Numbered from the stretch's first letter, positions 53,226 through 62,565 are shown. The stretch: 64,000 bases of DNA from Hyphomicrobiaceae bacterium (GCA_900298995.1 OMIC01000002.1:1-64000), one strand, 5' to 3'. Notes: generated by a model not told the origin, from the sequence alone. Program-made: numbers and translations.

Positions 53226-54032
53226 ATGAATGACAGGTCACCAGCCGGGGACAGCAGCGGCGGCATGCAGCTGATCGAACACCTGCCCTTCCACACCGAC
53301 CACGGCATCGCCAGCCGGGCCCGGATCGGGCTTCTGGTGCTCGCGACGGATTTCACCATCGAACATGAATGGCGCGCCATCATGACCGGCCTTCCCGGCG
53401 TCGCGCTGTATCAGAGCCGTATCCTCAACGACAGCCTGATCACGCCAGAGACGCTGCGCGCCATGGAACCGCGCATCGCTTCGGCCACCGACGTAATCCT
53501 GCCAGGAACCGAGCTCGACGTCGTGGCCTATGGTTGCACCTCGGCATCGATGGCGATCGGCGAGGAGAAAGTGTTCGAGCGCATCCGCTCGGTGCGGCCA
53601 AACGCCCGCTGCACGACCCCCATCACCGCCGCCTTCGCGGCGTTCCGCGCCCTGGGTGCCCGGCGCATTGGCGTGCTGACGCCATACCGCGCCGACGTCA
53701 ACCGGATCGTCGCCGACTACATTGTTGCGCGCGGCTTCACCGTTCCGGTGTTCGGCTCCTTCAACGAACCCGATGACGGCAAGGTGGCGCGGATCACGCC
53801 CGCATCCGTGAGGCGCGGCGTCGAGACCATCCTCGCACGAGCCCGCGTAGATGCCGTGTTCGTCTCCTGCACGTCCGTGCGGCTTGCCGAAGCCGCGCGC
53901 GACATCGAGGCGGAGACCGGCATTCCGATCACCTCATCGAACCATGCAATGGCCTGGCACGCACTGCGGCTCGCAGGCGTGGGCGACCAGCTTCCGCAAT
54001 GGGGACGGCTCTTCGCAACGCCGCTTGCATGA
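53226..54032 (+). CDS. Asp/Glu racemase-superfamily protein (maleate isomerase/EutA-like)
   Basis: A 268-aa protein with two cysteine-centred halves as in Asp/Glu racemases: VVAYGCTSASM (Cys about 101) and VFVSCTSVRL (Cys about 220). This fits the arylmalonate decarboxylase / maleate isomerase / ectoine-utilisation EutA group rather than glutamate racemase. GGGAGGA lies just before the ATG at 53226. It overlaps the DUF1989 gene by four bases (ATGA). The substrate is unknown; the neighbourhood points to nitrogen compounds. Confidence 0.82.
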   Translation: MNDRSPAGDSSGGMQLIEHLPFHTDHGIASRARIGLLVLATDFTIEHEWRAIMTGLPGVALYQSRILNDSLITPETLRAMEPRIASATDVILPGTELDVVAYGCTSASMAIGEEKVFERIRSVRPNARCTTPITAAFAAFRALGARRIGVLTPYRADVNRIVADYIVARGFTVPVFGSFNEPDDGKVARITPASVRRGVETILARARVDAVFVSCTSVRLAEAARDIEAETGIPITSSNHAMAWHALRLAGVGDQLPQWGRLFATPLA

Positions 54033-54625
54033 TGCGCGAGATCCACCGCGAGACGATCGCCCCGGGGGCGCCTTGGAGCCGGATCATCGCCGAAGGCCAG
54101 ACCCTGCGCATCATCGACTCCAACGGCCAGCAGGCCGTTGACTTCCTCTGTTACAACGCGCGGGATTTTTCCGAGCGCTACCACGCGCCGAACACGATCA
54201 AGAAGGCGGGACATATCCTGCTGACGGTTGGCGACGTGCTCTACTCCGACCGGGCCCGGCCGCTGTTCACCATCACGGCCGACACGTTCGGCGGCCATGA
54301 CACCATCGGCGGCTGTTGCTCGGCGCCATCGAACGGCATGCTCTACGGCATTCATAACCCGGGCTGCCGCGAGAATTTTCTCGCCGCGCTGGAGCCTTAC
54401 GGGCTCGGCTGGCGCGATATTGTTCCGAATGTGAACTGGTTCATGACGGTGCCGGTGGGCACGGCGGGCGATGCCGCCATCGCACTTGGATCATCGCGGG
54501 CCGGAGACCATGTCGACATCCGAGCCGGCATGGACGTGCTCGCGGTGATCTCCAATTGCCCGCAAGTGCTGAACCCCTGCAACAACTTCAATCCCACCGC
54601 CATCGAGGTAGCGGTGTTCGAGTAA
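54029..54625 (+). CDS. DUF1989 / urea carboxylase-associated family protein
   Basis: A 198-aa protein of the DUF1989 family. The segment VDFLCYNARDF and the cysteine cluster TIGGCCSAPSN followed by NPGCRENF, together with the late CPQVLNPCNNFNPT, are typical and probably bind a metal. Family members beside urea carboxylase act as carboxyguanidine deiminases in guanidine breakdown, but no urea carboxylase gene is in this window, so the role here is open. Coupled to the racemase-like gene by ATGA. Confidence 0.85.
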   Translation: MMREIHRETIAPGAPWSRIIAEGQTLRIIDSNGQQAVDFLCYNARDFSERYHAPNTIKKAGHILLTVGDVLYSDRARPLFTITADTFGGHDTIGGCCSAPSNGMLYGIHNPGCRENFLAALEPYGLGWRDIVPNVNWFMTVPVGTAGDAAIALGSSRAGDHVDIRAGMDVLAVISNCPQVLNPCNNFNPTAIEVAVFE

Positions 54626-54676
54626 GCTAGGCCGCCACCACGTCGGGACATCCTCCGGGGAATTCCACGAACGTAA

Positions 54677-54700
54677 AAGGCGGAACTTTCGTTCCGCCTT
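54677..54700 (-). terminator. Intrinsic terminator between convergent genes
   Basis: AAGGCGGAAC and GTTCCGCCTT form a perfect 10-bp stem with a 4-base loop (GAAA on the minus strand). On the minus strand TTTTA follows, so it best suits the sugar ABC operon ending at 54725; on the plus strand it may also stop the DUF1989 transcript. Confidence 0.8.
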
Positions 54701-54724
54701 CGATTGCGTCAGGACCGTGAGGCC

Positions 54725-55729
54725 TTACTTGGCGATGCAGGTGTCGGCCGTCTCGGGCGTGCAGACGTCAAGTCCGGTGTAGGTCGGGTCGGCGGGAGCA
54801 GCCTTGCCGTCCTTCATGTCACGCAGGGCGTTCATGGTCTTGTAGCCCATCTCGAAGGGACGCTGGCCAACCTGGCCGAGCGAGAGACCTTCTTTCATCT
54901 GCTCGATCTGGACAGGCAGCGTGTCGGCAACCACGAGGGCGAGCGCCTTCGACGCAATCTTGTCCTTGTACTTGCCGACGGCCGCACGGTTGGCGTCCGG
55001 CAGGAACTGCGGGAAGCCGCCGGTCGGAACGAAGGCGTCGAGGTTCGGGTTCGCCGCCATGAAGTCTTCGAACTGCTGCACCGACTTCGGGAAGTCGTCA
55101 TCGGTGTAGAGTGGGCAGCCTTCGGCTTCGGTCCAGCCACCCTGGCCGGTCAGACGGTCGCCCGGCGAGGCGGCCGACTTGGCGCCGGAGAGCTCGTCGC
55201 GGATGCCCTGCATGCGCTCGTTGTGGTTGGCCGCCGCAGCGCCGCCCGACTGGATGCAGATGGTGCCGCCATTCGGCTTGATGGTCTTTACGAGCTTGGC
55301 AAGGTTGGTGCCGATCTCATAGTTGTGCGTGCCGATATAGGCGACGCGGAGATCCTTGTTCTCGGGCAGCAGGTCCGAGTCCCAGGTGAGAACCGGGATG
55401 CCCGCGTCCTTGGCCGCCTGGACGGCGACCACGATGGCGGCTGCGTTGGAAGGCGACACGGCGATGCCGTCTACCTTTTTGGCAACCAGGTCCTGAACGA
55501 TGGCGACCTGCTCGTCGCCGCCGCCATGCTCGCCGGGGCCGATATAGAGACACTCGAAAGCGCCATTCGATTCTGCTTCAGCCTTCTTGCAGCCGTCACG
55601 CGCCTGATCGAAGAAGGGATTGTTCATGTTTTTGGGCACGAGAGCGAAGACGTATTTTGCCTGCGCGGCAGAAACCGCGAAGGTCATGGCGCCCAGCGCC
55701 ACGGCTGCGGTCATCAGGAACTTCTTCAT
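54725..55729 (-). CDS. Sugar-type ABC transporter substrate-binding protein
   Basis: A 334-aa periplasmic binding protein of the RbsB/Peripla_BP_4 kind. Signal peptide ends SAAQA-K (about residue 24). The start of the mature part, YVFALVPKNMNNPFFDQ, is typical. Four cysteines (two near GCKKAEAE / FECLYIG and two in VCTPETADTC at the end) probably form disulfides. Family ligands are sugars, polyols or autoinducers; here the ligand is unknown. Downstream end marked by a terminator. Confidence 0.88.
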   Translation of the reverse strand: MKKFLMTAAVALGAMTFAVSAAQAKYVFALVPKNMNNPFFDQARDGCKKAEAESNGAFECLYIGPGEHGGGDEQVAIVQDLVAKKVDGIAVSPSNAAAIVVAVQAAKDAGIPVLTWDSDLLPENKDLRVAYIGTHNYEIGTNLAKLVKTIKPNGGTICIQSGGAAAANHNERMQGIRDELSGAKSAASPGDRLTGQGGWTEAEGCPLYTDDDFPKSVQQFEDFMAANPNLDAFVPTGGFPQFLPDANRAAVGKYKDKIASKALALVVADTLPVQIEQMKEGLSLGQVGQRPFEMGYKTMNALRDMKDGKAAPADPTYTGLDVCTPETADTCIAK

Positions 55730-55788
55730 TTCACTTTACCTCCACATGTGTTGCTCACTGTGTTGTCTCCCGCAGTGATGACGGGCTC

Positions 55789-56895
55789 CTAGCGGTGCTT
55801 TCGGGGGAGGACTCTTTCCAGGGTGGCGGCAATCAGGGACTTGCCTCCACTCTGGAGACCCAGCAGCACTGCGAGAATGATGAAGGCACCTACGAAAGCG
55901 CCCTGCCAATTCGAATCGATCCCGGCCATCAGCAGCGCGTTGCGGATGACTTCGAGGAAAGCCGATCCGATGACCGCGCCGAAGGCGGTGCCTGCCCCGC
56001 CCATGAGATTGGCCCCCCCGATCACAGTCGCGGCGATCACCCGGAGCTCATAGCCCTGCCCCATGGCATTGATGGCCGAGCCCGTGTAGCCTAGCAGCAG
56101 GAGTGAGGCGAGAGCCGCGGTGAAGGCGGAGAACACATAGGCCTCGAACTTGATCCAGTCGACCGGCACGCCGGTCAGCCGCGCCGCGCTCTCATTGCCG
56201 CCGATTGCGAAGAGATGACGGCCCCAGGCGGTGAAATTGAAACGGTAGCCGACCCACAGCGCCATCACGACCATGACCCAGAAATGCGAGGAGAGTTCGG
56301 GTATCCAGTCCGGGATCCAATCGCCCTCGCTCTGGATCGGCCATTTGGCCTGACCGATCGCCTTGACGATTGGAGCGTCAGGACCAAATTGATAGAGCAT
56401 CTGGTTGCCCGAGAAAACCACGGCCAGCGACCGGGCAATCGAGAGCATGCCGAGGGTGACAACAAAGGACGGCATGTTGACATAGGCGACGAAGAAACCG
56501 TTGACCGCGCCACAGGCGATGCCCGTCAGCAGACCCGCGGCAAAGGCCACATACCAGGGATAATGCCAGGTCAGGAAAAGGCCCGCCACGATGGCCACGA
56601 GGCCCATGATCGACCCCACCGACAGGTCGATGCCGCCGGTGATGATGACCACCGTCATGCCGAGCGCCATGATGCCGAAGGGCGCGAAATTACGCGTGAT
56701 GTTGGACGCGTTGGCGACCGTACCGAAGCTCGGCTCCAGTGCCGCCATGACCAGTACGAGCACCGCCAGCGCCACCGCGACCCAGAAGGCCTGACTCGTC
56801 AGAACCCGTTGCAGTACCGTCTGTTCCTTTATCTTCGCAACGTCGGCTATGACGGCATGCGAGGTCTCGGTGGATTTGCTCGGCTCAGGCGGCAC
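55789..56895 (-). CDS. Sugar-type ABC transporter permease (RbsC-like)
   Basis: A 368-aa membrane protein with about nine hydrophobic segments of the BPD_transp_2 family; GMTVVIITGGIDLSVGS and IGGANLMGGAGTAFGA are diagnostic marks. An insertion of about 25 hydrophilic residues (WPIQSEGDWIPDW region) lies in the periplasmic loop. It overlaps the ATPase gene by 11 bases. Confidence 0.9.
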   Translation of the reverse strand: MPPEPSKSTETSHAVIADVAKIKEQTVLQRVLTSQAFWVAVALAVLVLVMAALEPSFGTVANASNITRNFAPFGIMALGMTVVIITGGIDLSVGSIMGLVAIVAGLFLTWHYPWYVAFAAGLLTGIACGAVNGFFVAYVNMPSFVVTLGMLSIARSLAVVFSGNQMLYQFGPDAPIVKAIGQAKWPIQSEGDWIPDWIPELSSHFWVMVVMALWVGYRFNFTAWGRHLFAIGGNESAARLTGVPVDWIKFEAYVFSAFTAALASLLLLGYTGSAINAMGQGYELRVIAATVIGGANLMGGAGTAFGAVIGSAFLEVIRNALLMAGIDSNWQGAFVGAFIILAVLLGLQSGGKSLIAATLERVLPRKHR

Positions 56896-57625
56896 GGATT
56901 GCTCCTGTTATGAGACCGGTGATTTCCTCGGGCGAGGTCGTGTCGGTGTGTTTGTCGGCCACCTTGGTGCCGCGGCGCAACACGATGATGCGGTCGCAGA
57001 CCGCGAAGACGTCCGGCATGCGGTGACTGATCAGCATGACGGAGACGCCCTGCGCCTTCATGCGGCGGATCAACTCCAGAACCTCGGCAACCTGCCGAAC
57101 CGAAATCGCGGCGGTGGGCTCATCCATCAGCACAAGCTGTGCGCGGGAAAGCCGCGTGCGGGCAATGGCCACCGCCTGGCGCTGGCCGCCGGACATCTTG
57201 CGTACAAGGTCGCGCGGCCGGGTTTCGGATTTCAACTCGGCAAAGAGTTCAGCCGACTTGTCAATCATCGCCTGCTTGTCGAGAACACGGAACGGCCATT
57301 TGCCCTTGGTGATCTCACGACCCAGAAACACGTTCTGTGCCGCCGTCAGATTGTCGGCAATGGCGAGATCCTGATAGACCACCTCGATGCCCTTGGCGCG
57401 CGCCTCGATGGGCTTGTGGAAGTGGCAGACTTCACCGTTGACGGCGACCTCGCCCTCGCTCGGCGGGAAATTTCCGGCAATGAGCTTCACCATGGTGGAC
57501 TTGCCCGCGCCATTGTCGCCCATGAGGCCGACGACTTCACCTGCTCCCACCGAGAAGCTGACGTCGCTCAGTGCCCGGATGGCGCCGAAGCTTTTGGAAA
57601 CATTGCGCACTTCAAGAAGCGGCAC
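56885..57625 (-). CDS. Sugar-type ABC transporter ATPase (single domain)
   Basis: A 246-aa ATPase with Walker A GDNGAGKST, the signature MSGGQRQAV, Walker B LVLMDEPTAA and the H-loop His in LISHRM. Unlike RbsA-type proteins, which are double, this has one ATPase domain, as in FrcA-like importers. A GTG at 57625 is chosen because GGGAGGGAG lies four to five bases upstream; a longer frame to 57673 lacks such a site. Confidence 0.9.
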   Translation of the reverse strand: MPLLEVRNVSKSFGAIRALSDVSFSVGAGEVVGLMGDNGAGKSTMVKLIAGNFPPSEGEVAVNGEVCHFHKPIEARAKGIEVVYQDLAIADNLTAAQNVFLGREITKGKWPFRVLDKQAMIDKSAELFAELKSETRPRDLVRKMSGGQRQAVAIARTRLSRAQLVLMDEPTAAISVRQVAEVLELIRRMKAQGVSVMLISHRMPDVFAVCDRIIVLRRGTKVADKHTDTTSPEEITGLITGAIRAA

Positions 57626-57629
57626 GGTG

Positions 57630-57638
57630 CTCCCTCCC
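57630..57638 (-). promoter_or_regulatory. Strong ribosome binding site for the ABC ATPase
   Basis: GGGAGGGAG on the minus strand, just upstream of the GTG at 57625. It decides this start over the GTG/ATG starts further out. Confidence 0.6.
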
Positions 57639-57810
57639 ACGGATGCCCGGGCTCTGGCGGCCCGTTCATTCAACGTTGGCTCAAGGCCAGCGGAATTACA
57701 ACAGGAATTTCCGGGACATTAGACATGCACAAGTCATTGCGGGCGCGCAGCCGGATGGTGGCCGCAGTGCGGGCCGCCAGACCTCTCCGAATACCTCGAT
57801 CATGGCCGCG

Positions 57811-58773
57811 CTACGCCCGCCGTTTTGCGACATCCTCCGCCATCGAGCACAGGATCTCGAACATCATGGTGACACCCGCATGGGCCGTGATGCCCGCAGG
57901 ATCGAAGGGTGGCGAGACCTCGACCACATCGGCGCCGATGATGTTGAGGCCGCGCAGTTCGCGCAGCATCTGCTGGGCCTGGAATGTGGTGAAGCCGCCC
58001 ACCTCGGGCGTGCCGGTGCCGGGGGCATAGACGGGATCGAGCATGTCGATGTCGAAGCTTACATATGTCGGGCCGTCGCCGACGATGCGGCGGGCCTCGG
58101 CCATGATGGCCCGGGGGCCTTTCTCCATGGCTTCCTCGATGCGCACGAGGCGCACGCCCATCTTCTCGCCCCATTCGAAATCATCGAGATCATACATCGA
58201 GCCGCGCAGACCGATCTGGATGGTGCGCTTCGGATCGAGCACGCCCTCCTCGATGGCGCGGCGGAACGGCGTGCCGTGGGTATATTTGAAGCCGCCGAAA
58301 TAGCCGTCGTAAAGATCGGTGTGGGCGTCGAAATGGATCATGCCCACCGGCGCACGGGAACCCAGCGCGCGCAGCACGGGAAGCGAGCACAGGTGATCGC
58401 CGCCTGCCGCCAGCGGGCGAATGCCCTTGGCGACCAGCGCCCTGAAATAGGTCTCCACCCGCTTCAGCGCGTCATCGACATTGGCGGGGTTCACCGGACA
58501 GTCGCCCATGTCGGCAATGTTGGCGAGCTGATAGGGCACGATGTGCATGGTCTGGTGCATGGCCCTGATCATCGAGGACACGTCACGCATCTGGCGGGGC
58601 GCATGGCGCGGGCCGGGCCGGTTGGTGGTGCCGCCATCCCACGGAATGCCGACGATGCCGATGTCGAGGCCATCTGCCGCCTCGAGCGGCACATGCGGGA
58701 GTCGCATGAAGGTGGCAATGCCGCCGAAGCGCGGTGTGACCAGCCCGGACACGGGCTTGTTGAAGGGGGCCAT
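57811..58773 (-). CDS. Ureohydrolase (agmatinase / guanidinobutyrase-like)
   Basis: A 320-aa arginase-fold enzyme with the dinuclear Mn ligands His127 in GGDH, the DAHTD box (Asp149, His151, Asp153) and the SFDIDMLDP box (Asp241, Asp243). It should release urea from a guanidino compound; agmatine, guanidinobutyrate or related compounds are possible, and sequence alone does not settle which. The gene diverges from a D-arginine-dehydrogenase-like gene across 129 bp, which favours guanidinobutyrate-type substrates. Part of region 7. Confidence 0.88.
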   Translation of the reverse strand: MAPFNKPVSGLVTPRFGGIATFMRLPHVPLEAADGLDIGIVGIPWDGGTTNRPGPRHAPRQMRDVSSMIRAMHQTMHIVPYQLANIADMGDCPVNPANVDDALKRVETYFRALVAKGIRPLAAGGDHLCSLPVLRALGSRAPVGMIHFDAHTDLYDGYFGGFKYTHGTPFRRAIEEGVLDPKRTIQIGLRGSMYDLDDFEWGEKMGVRLVRIEEAMEKGPRAIMAEARRIVGDGPTYVSFDIDMLDPVYAPGTGTPEVGGFTTFQAQQMLRELRGLNIIGADVVEVSPPFDPAGITAHAGVTMMFEILCSMAEDVAKRRA

Positions 58774-58865
58774 GATCGATTCCAGCTCCTGATGATGGGT
58801 GGCGCAGCACCCGCCGCTGGCGAGCCCTGCCGTGTCTCACCGTCCATGATGGAACGGCAGGACGT

Positions 58866-58877
58866 TCTTGCGCAAGA
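58866..58877. promoter_or_regulatory. Palindrome in the divergent ureohydrolase/oxidase promoter region
   Basis: TCTTGCGCAAGA is a perfect 12-bp palindrome, 25 bases before the oxidase start codon and within the shared 129-bp intergenic region. It may be an operator for both genes; the regulator is not in the window. Confidence 0.45.
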
Positions 58878-58902
58878 GGCAGGCTGCGGCTTATCTGGCC
58901 GT

Positions 58903-59994
58903 ATGAGCAGGGAGTTCGACGTCATCGTCATCGGCGCAGGCATCGCGGGCGCCTCGGTTGCCGCGCATCTGGCCGCCACCCACCGCACCGCCATCTGCGA
59001 GATGGAGGAGCGGCCCGGATATCACACCACCGGCCGGTCGGCGGCCGCCTATGAGCCCAATTACGGGCCACCGCCCATTCTGGCCCTCACGCGGGCTGCC
59101 CGGGCGCATTTCGAGGCGGGCGGCTATCTCACGCCGCGGGAGACCATATTCTTCATGCCCGACGGGCAGGAGCCGGCTTTCGACAGGCTCATGGCCGTGC
59201 AGCAGGGCATGCAGGAAATCCCGGTCGGGCTGGCCAAGTCAAAGTTTCCACTGCTCCGGGACGGCTATGCCAGGCGCGCGGTGCTCGACCCCGGCACCGC
59301 CGACATCGATGTCGATCTCCTGCACCAGTCCTATCTGCGGCTGTTCCGCCAGCGCGGCGGTGAAATCCATTGTAACCAGCCTGTCATCGCATTGGAGAAA
59401 ACCGGAGGCTGGACGGTTCGCACCAAGGCGGCGGCGTTCAGCTGCCGGATCATCGTCAATGCGGCGGGGGCCTGGGGCGACGTCGTTGCGCAGATGGCCG
59501 GCCGCAAGCCCATCGGCCTGCAGCCGAAGCGGCGCTCCATGGCCGTGGTTGCAGGGCCGGCCGGCACCGACTTCATGGCATGGCCGATGGTCGGGGACGT
59601 CGGCGAGACCTGGTATTGCAAGCCGCAATCCGGGAAGCTCCTGATTTCGCCGGCCGATGCAACGCCCGTGGCGCCCCATGACGCCTATGCCGACGACCTG
59701 ACGCTGGCCGAGGGCATCAGTCGCTTCGAGGCCGGGGTCGCACTTGAGGTGCAGCGTGTGGAGCGGAGCTGGGGCGGGCTGCGCTCCTTCGCACCCGACG
59801 GCAATCCGGTCGTGGGCTATGACCGGCAGCCGGACGGCTTCTTCTGGCTGATCGGCCAGGGCGGCTATGGCATCCAGTCCTCACCCGCCCTGTCGCGGCT
59901 TGCCGCCGCACTGGTCAGGTCCGACGCACCACCCTCCGACATCATGGATCAGGAGCTCCGCCTCGAAGAGCTGTCGCCACAGCGCTTCGCCTGA
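58903..59994 (+). CDS. FAD-dependent D-amino-acid dehydrogenase (DauA-like)
   Basis: A 363-aa DAO-family flavoprotein. The FAD motif VIGAGIAGASVAAHL starts at about residue 9; GYHTTGRSAAAYEPNYG, GLQPKRRS, SWGGLRSFAPDG and GGYGIQSSPALS closely resemble what I know of Pseudomonas D-arginine dehydrogenase, which turns D-arginine to 2-ketoarginine. Substrate by analogy only. The start at 58903 gives a normal N-terminus; the open frame further up is the antisense of the ureohydrolase gene. Confidence 0.85.
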   Translation: MSREFDVIVIGAGIAGASVAAHLAATHRTAICEMEERPGYHTTGRSAAAYEPNYGPPPILALTRAARAHFEAGGYLTPRETIFFMPDGQEPAFDRLMAVQQGMQEIPVGLAKSKFPLLRDGYARRAVLDPGTADIDVDLLHQSYLRLFRQRGGEIHCNQPVIALEKTGGWTVRTKAAAFSCRIIVNAAGAWGDVVAQMAGRKPIGLQPKRRSMAVVAGPAGTDFMAWPMVGDVGETWYCKPQSGKLLISPADATPVAPHDAYADDLTLAEGISRFEAGVALEVQRVERSWGGLRSFAPDGNPVVGYDRQPDGFFWLIGQGGYGIQSSPALSRLAAALVRSDAPPSDIMDQELRLEELSPQRFA

Positions 59995-59998
59995 AGGC

Positions 59999-60799
59999 TC
60001 AGCCTGAGAGCAGCGGAAACTCCGGCGCGTCCATGACGGCGCCATGGGCGAGCTTCACATCCCGGAAGGGCGGCGAGGTGACCACGCCGTCACGGCGCGC
60101 GAAGCGCGCATTGTCGCCCAGAAGCCTCAGCGAGAAGGCACGGCGCTGCTCCACCTTGCTCTTGTTGGCGGGCGCGCCATGCAGTGTCATGTAATTGAAG
60201 GCGACAGCATCCCCCGGCTCCAGCGCCCAGCCGAGGATCCGGTAGCTGTCGCGGTTGCCCTCGATGTCCGGCACCGGTTCGAGACCGTCATTCTCGTTGA
60301 GCGCGGTCTTGTTGAAGCGCTCGGGGCGATAGTATTTGCCCCAGCTGTGCGAGCCGCCGACAAATTCCAGCGTGCGCTCGCGCGGCACCGGGTCGAGCGG
60401 GATCCACAGTGAGACCGTGTCCGATCCGTCGACGCAATAATAGGGCTGGTCCTGGTGCCAAGGGGTGGGCACGTCGGCACCCGGCTCCTTGACCAGCACA
60501 TGCTCGTGAAAAAGACGCACCGTCTTCGTTCCCATCAGCGCGCGGCCGATTTCGGCGGCACGCGAGTTGAAGATGAAATCCCGGTATTCGGGGATGCGCG
60601 CCCAATTGCAGTAGTCACCCACAAATCGGCCCGCTCCGTCCTTGCCCTGATAGATCCTCACATCTGCCGAAGGTTCCGCAAGGTTGCGTTCGACACCCTT
60701 GCGCAACTTCTCGATCCAGTCGACAAACGGGCCGCGCAGCACGCAAGCGCCATCCCGGCGGAAGGCTTCGACAGTTTCGGGTGCGACCGGGCTTGTCAT
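59999..60799 (-). CDS. Phytanoyl-CoA dioxygenase (PhyH) family protein
   Basis: A 266-aa Fe(II)/2-oxoglutarate-dependent oxygenase. The facial triad is seen as HQD in TPWHQDQPYY and a later His in MTLHGAPANKS, with an Arg (RRAFSLRLLG) for 2-oxoglutarate. Substrate unknown; PhyH-type enzymes in such neighbourhoods hydroxylate small acids or amino acids. Convergent with the DauA-like gene, separated by four bases, and divergent from the peptide ABC operon. Confidence 0.88.
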   Translation of the reverse strand: MTSPVAPETVEAFRRDGACVLRGPFVDWIEKLRKGVERNLAEPSADVRIYQGKDGAGRFVGDYCNWARIPEYRDFIFNSRAAEIGRALMGTKTVRLFHEHVLVKEPGADVPTPWHQDQPYYCVDGSDTVSLWIPLDPVPRERTLEFVGGSHSWGKYYRPERFNKTALNENDGLEPVPDIEGNRDSYRILGWALEPGDAVAFNYMTLHGAPANKSKVEQRRAFSLRLLGDNARFARRDGVVTSPPFRDVKLAHGAVMDAPEFPLLSG

Positions 60800-60950
60800 G
60801 ACGGGACTCCATATCAGGCTCCCCGATCTTGCCAGCGCCCGAGTGCGGCGTAAACATTTCTTCTCAGGCAGGATGACGCTGGACCGGAAAACGTGCTTAA
60901 CTCAGTTGCCGCTCCTTCGGGGCCGGTGCGTATTCACAGGGAGACAAACA

Positions 60951-62552
60951 ATGAAAATCAGAACCTTGCTGGGCGCAGCCCTGCTCGCCTCAAGCATGCT
61001 GGTTGCGGGCGCCGCCAGCGCCAAGTCGCTGGTCTATTGTTCGGAAGGCTCGCCGGAAAACTTCACGCCGTCGGTCAATACCACCGGCACCAGCTTCGAC
61101 GCTGCACGTCCCGTCTACAACCGTCTCGTGCAATTCACCCCGGGCACCACTCAGGTGGAACCAGGTCTTGCCGAGAGTTGGACCGTCTCGGAAGACGGCA
61201 AGACGATCACCTTCAAGTTGCGCCCCGGCGTGAAGTTCCACTCCGGTGTCAATGGCTTCACCCCGACCCGCGACCTCAATGCCGAGGACGTGATCTGGTC
61301 CTTCGAGCGCCAGTGGAAGGCCGATCATCCCTACGCAAAGGTCTCGGGCGGCTCCTATGACTATTTCAACGACATGGGCATGCCGGACCTTCTCGAGTCG
61401 GTCACCAAGGGTGACGACGATATGACCGTGGTGATCAAGCTCACCAAGCCCAATGCGCCCATCATCGCGAATCTGGCGATGGATTTCGCGGCCATCCACT
61501 CGGCTGAATATGCAAAGTACCTGATGGACAAGGGAACGCCGGAGCAGTTCGACCAGATCCCGGTTGGAACCGGCTCGTTCCAGTTCGTGGCCTACCAGAA
61601 GGACGCGGTGATCCGTTTCAAGGCCTTCGATGGCTGGGCCGGCAAGCCCAAGATCGACGATCTCGTCTATGCCATCACGCCCGACGCGACGGCACGCTAT
61701 GCCAAGCTCAAGGCCAATGAGTGCCAGGTGATGATCGCCCCCAATCCGGCCGATCTTCCCGACATGAAGCAGAATGCCGACATCAACGTGATGGAGCAGG
61801 CGGGCCTGAACATCGGCTATTATGCGCTCAACGCGCAGAAGCCGCCCTTCGACAAGCCCGAGGTTCGCAAGGCCATCGCCATGGCCATCGACCGCGATGC
61901 AATCATCAAGGAAGTCTATCAGGGCGCGGGCCAGAAGGCGAAGAACCCGATCCCGCCCACCATGTGGTCCTATGACGAGTCGACGGTGGACATTCCCTAT
62001 GATCCGGCCAAGGCCAAGGAGATGCTGAAGGCCGCCGGCGTCGAGGGCCTCAAGACCGACATCTGGTGGATGCCGGTGCAGCGCCCCTACAACCCCAATG
62101 CCAAGCGCATGGCCGAAATGATCCAGGCGGACCTCGCCAAGGTCGGCATCGAGGCGACGCTCGTGTCCTATGAATGGGGCGAGTACCGCAAGCGCATGCA
62201 GGCGGGCGAGCACCAGACCGGCATGCTCGGCTGGACCGGCGACAATGGCGATCCGGACAACTTCCTCGCCGTGCTGCTGGGCTGCAATGCCGAAGGCAAG
62301 CCCAATGGCAACAACATCCCGAAGTGGTGCAACGCCGAGTTCCAGGAGGTCGTGAACAAGGCCGCCGAAATCTCGGACCAGGCGGAGCGCGCCAAGCTCT
62401 ACAAGCGGGCGCAGGAGATCGTCGCGGCGGAAGTGCCGTGGGTCAACATCGCCCATTCCACCGTGTTCGAACCTCTGCGCAAGTCGGTCACGGGCTACAA
62501 GGTGAGCCCGCTCGGCGCGCATGAGTTCCAGAACGTCGACATCACAGAGTAA
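60951..62552 (+). CDS. Dipeptide-type ABC transporter substrate-binding protein
   Basis: A 533-aa periplasmic binding protein of the SBP_bac_5/DppA family. Signal peptide ends GAASA-K (about residue 23); LVYCSEGSPENFTPS and the late WTGDNGDPDNFLAVLLGC are typical of DppA. The ATG at 60951 has GGGAG upstream; the frame extends further only as noise. First gene of dppABC-like importer; ligand could be dipeptides, haem or 5-aminolevulinate. Confidence 0.92.
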   Translation: MKIRTLLGAALLASSMLVAGAASAKSLVYCSEGSPENFTPSVNTTGTSFDAARPVYNRLVQFTPGTTQVEPGLAESWTVSEDGKTITFKLRPGVKFHSGVNGFTPTRDLNAEDVIWSFERQWKADHPYAKVSGGSYDYFNDMGMPDLLESVTKGDDDMTVVIKLTKPNAPIIANLAMDFAAIHSAEYAKYLMDKGTPEQFDQIPVGTGSFQFVAYQKDAVIRFKAFDGWAGKPKIDDLVYAITPDATARYAKLKANECQVMIAPNPADLPDMKQNADINVMEQAGLNIGYYALNAQKPPFDKPEVRKAIAMAIDRDAIIKEVYQGAGQKAKNPIPPTMWSYDESTVDIPYDPAKAKEMLKAAGVEGLKTDIWWMPVQRPYNPNAKRMAEMIQADLAKVGIEATLVSYEWGEYRKRMQAGEHQTGMLGWTGDNGDPDNFLAVLLGCNAEGKPNGNNIPKWCNAEFQEVVNKAAEISDQAERAKLYKRAQEIVAAEVPWVNIAHSTVFEPLRKSVTGYKVSPLGAHEFQNVDITE

Positions 62553-62565
62553 GTCACGACTCAAG

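Noticed and set aside
57571-58902. Plus-strand open frame upstream of the DauA-like gene
   Set aside because: It is in frame but antisense to the ureohydrolase and has no family match; the FAD motif begins right after the ATG at 58903.
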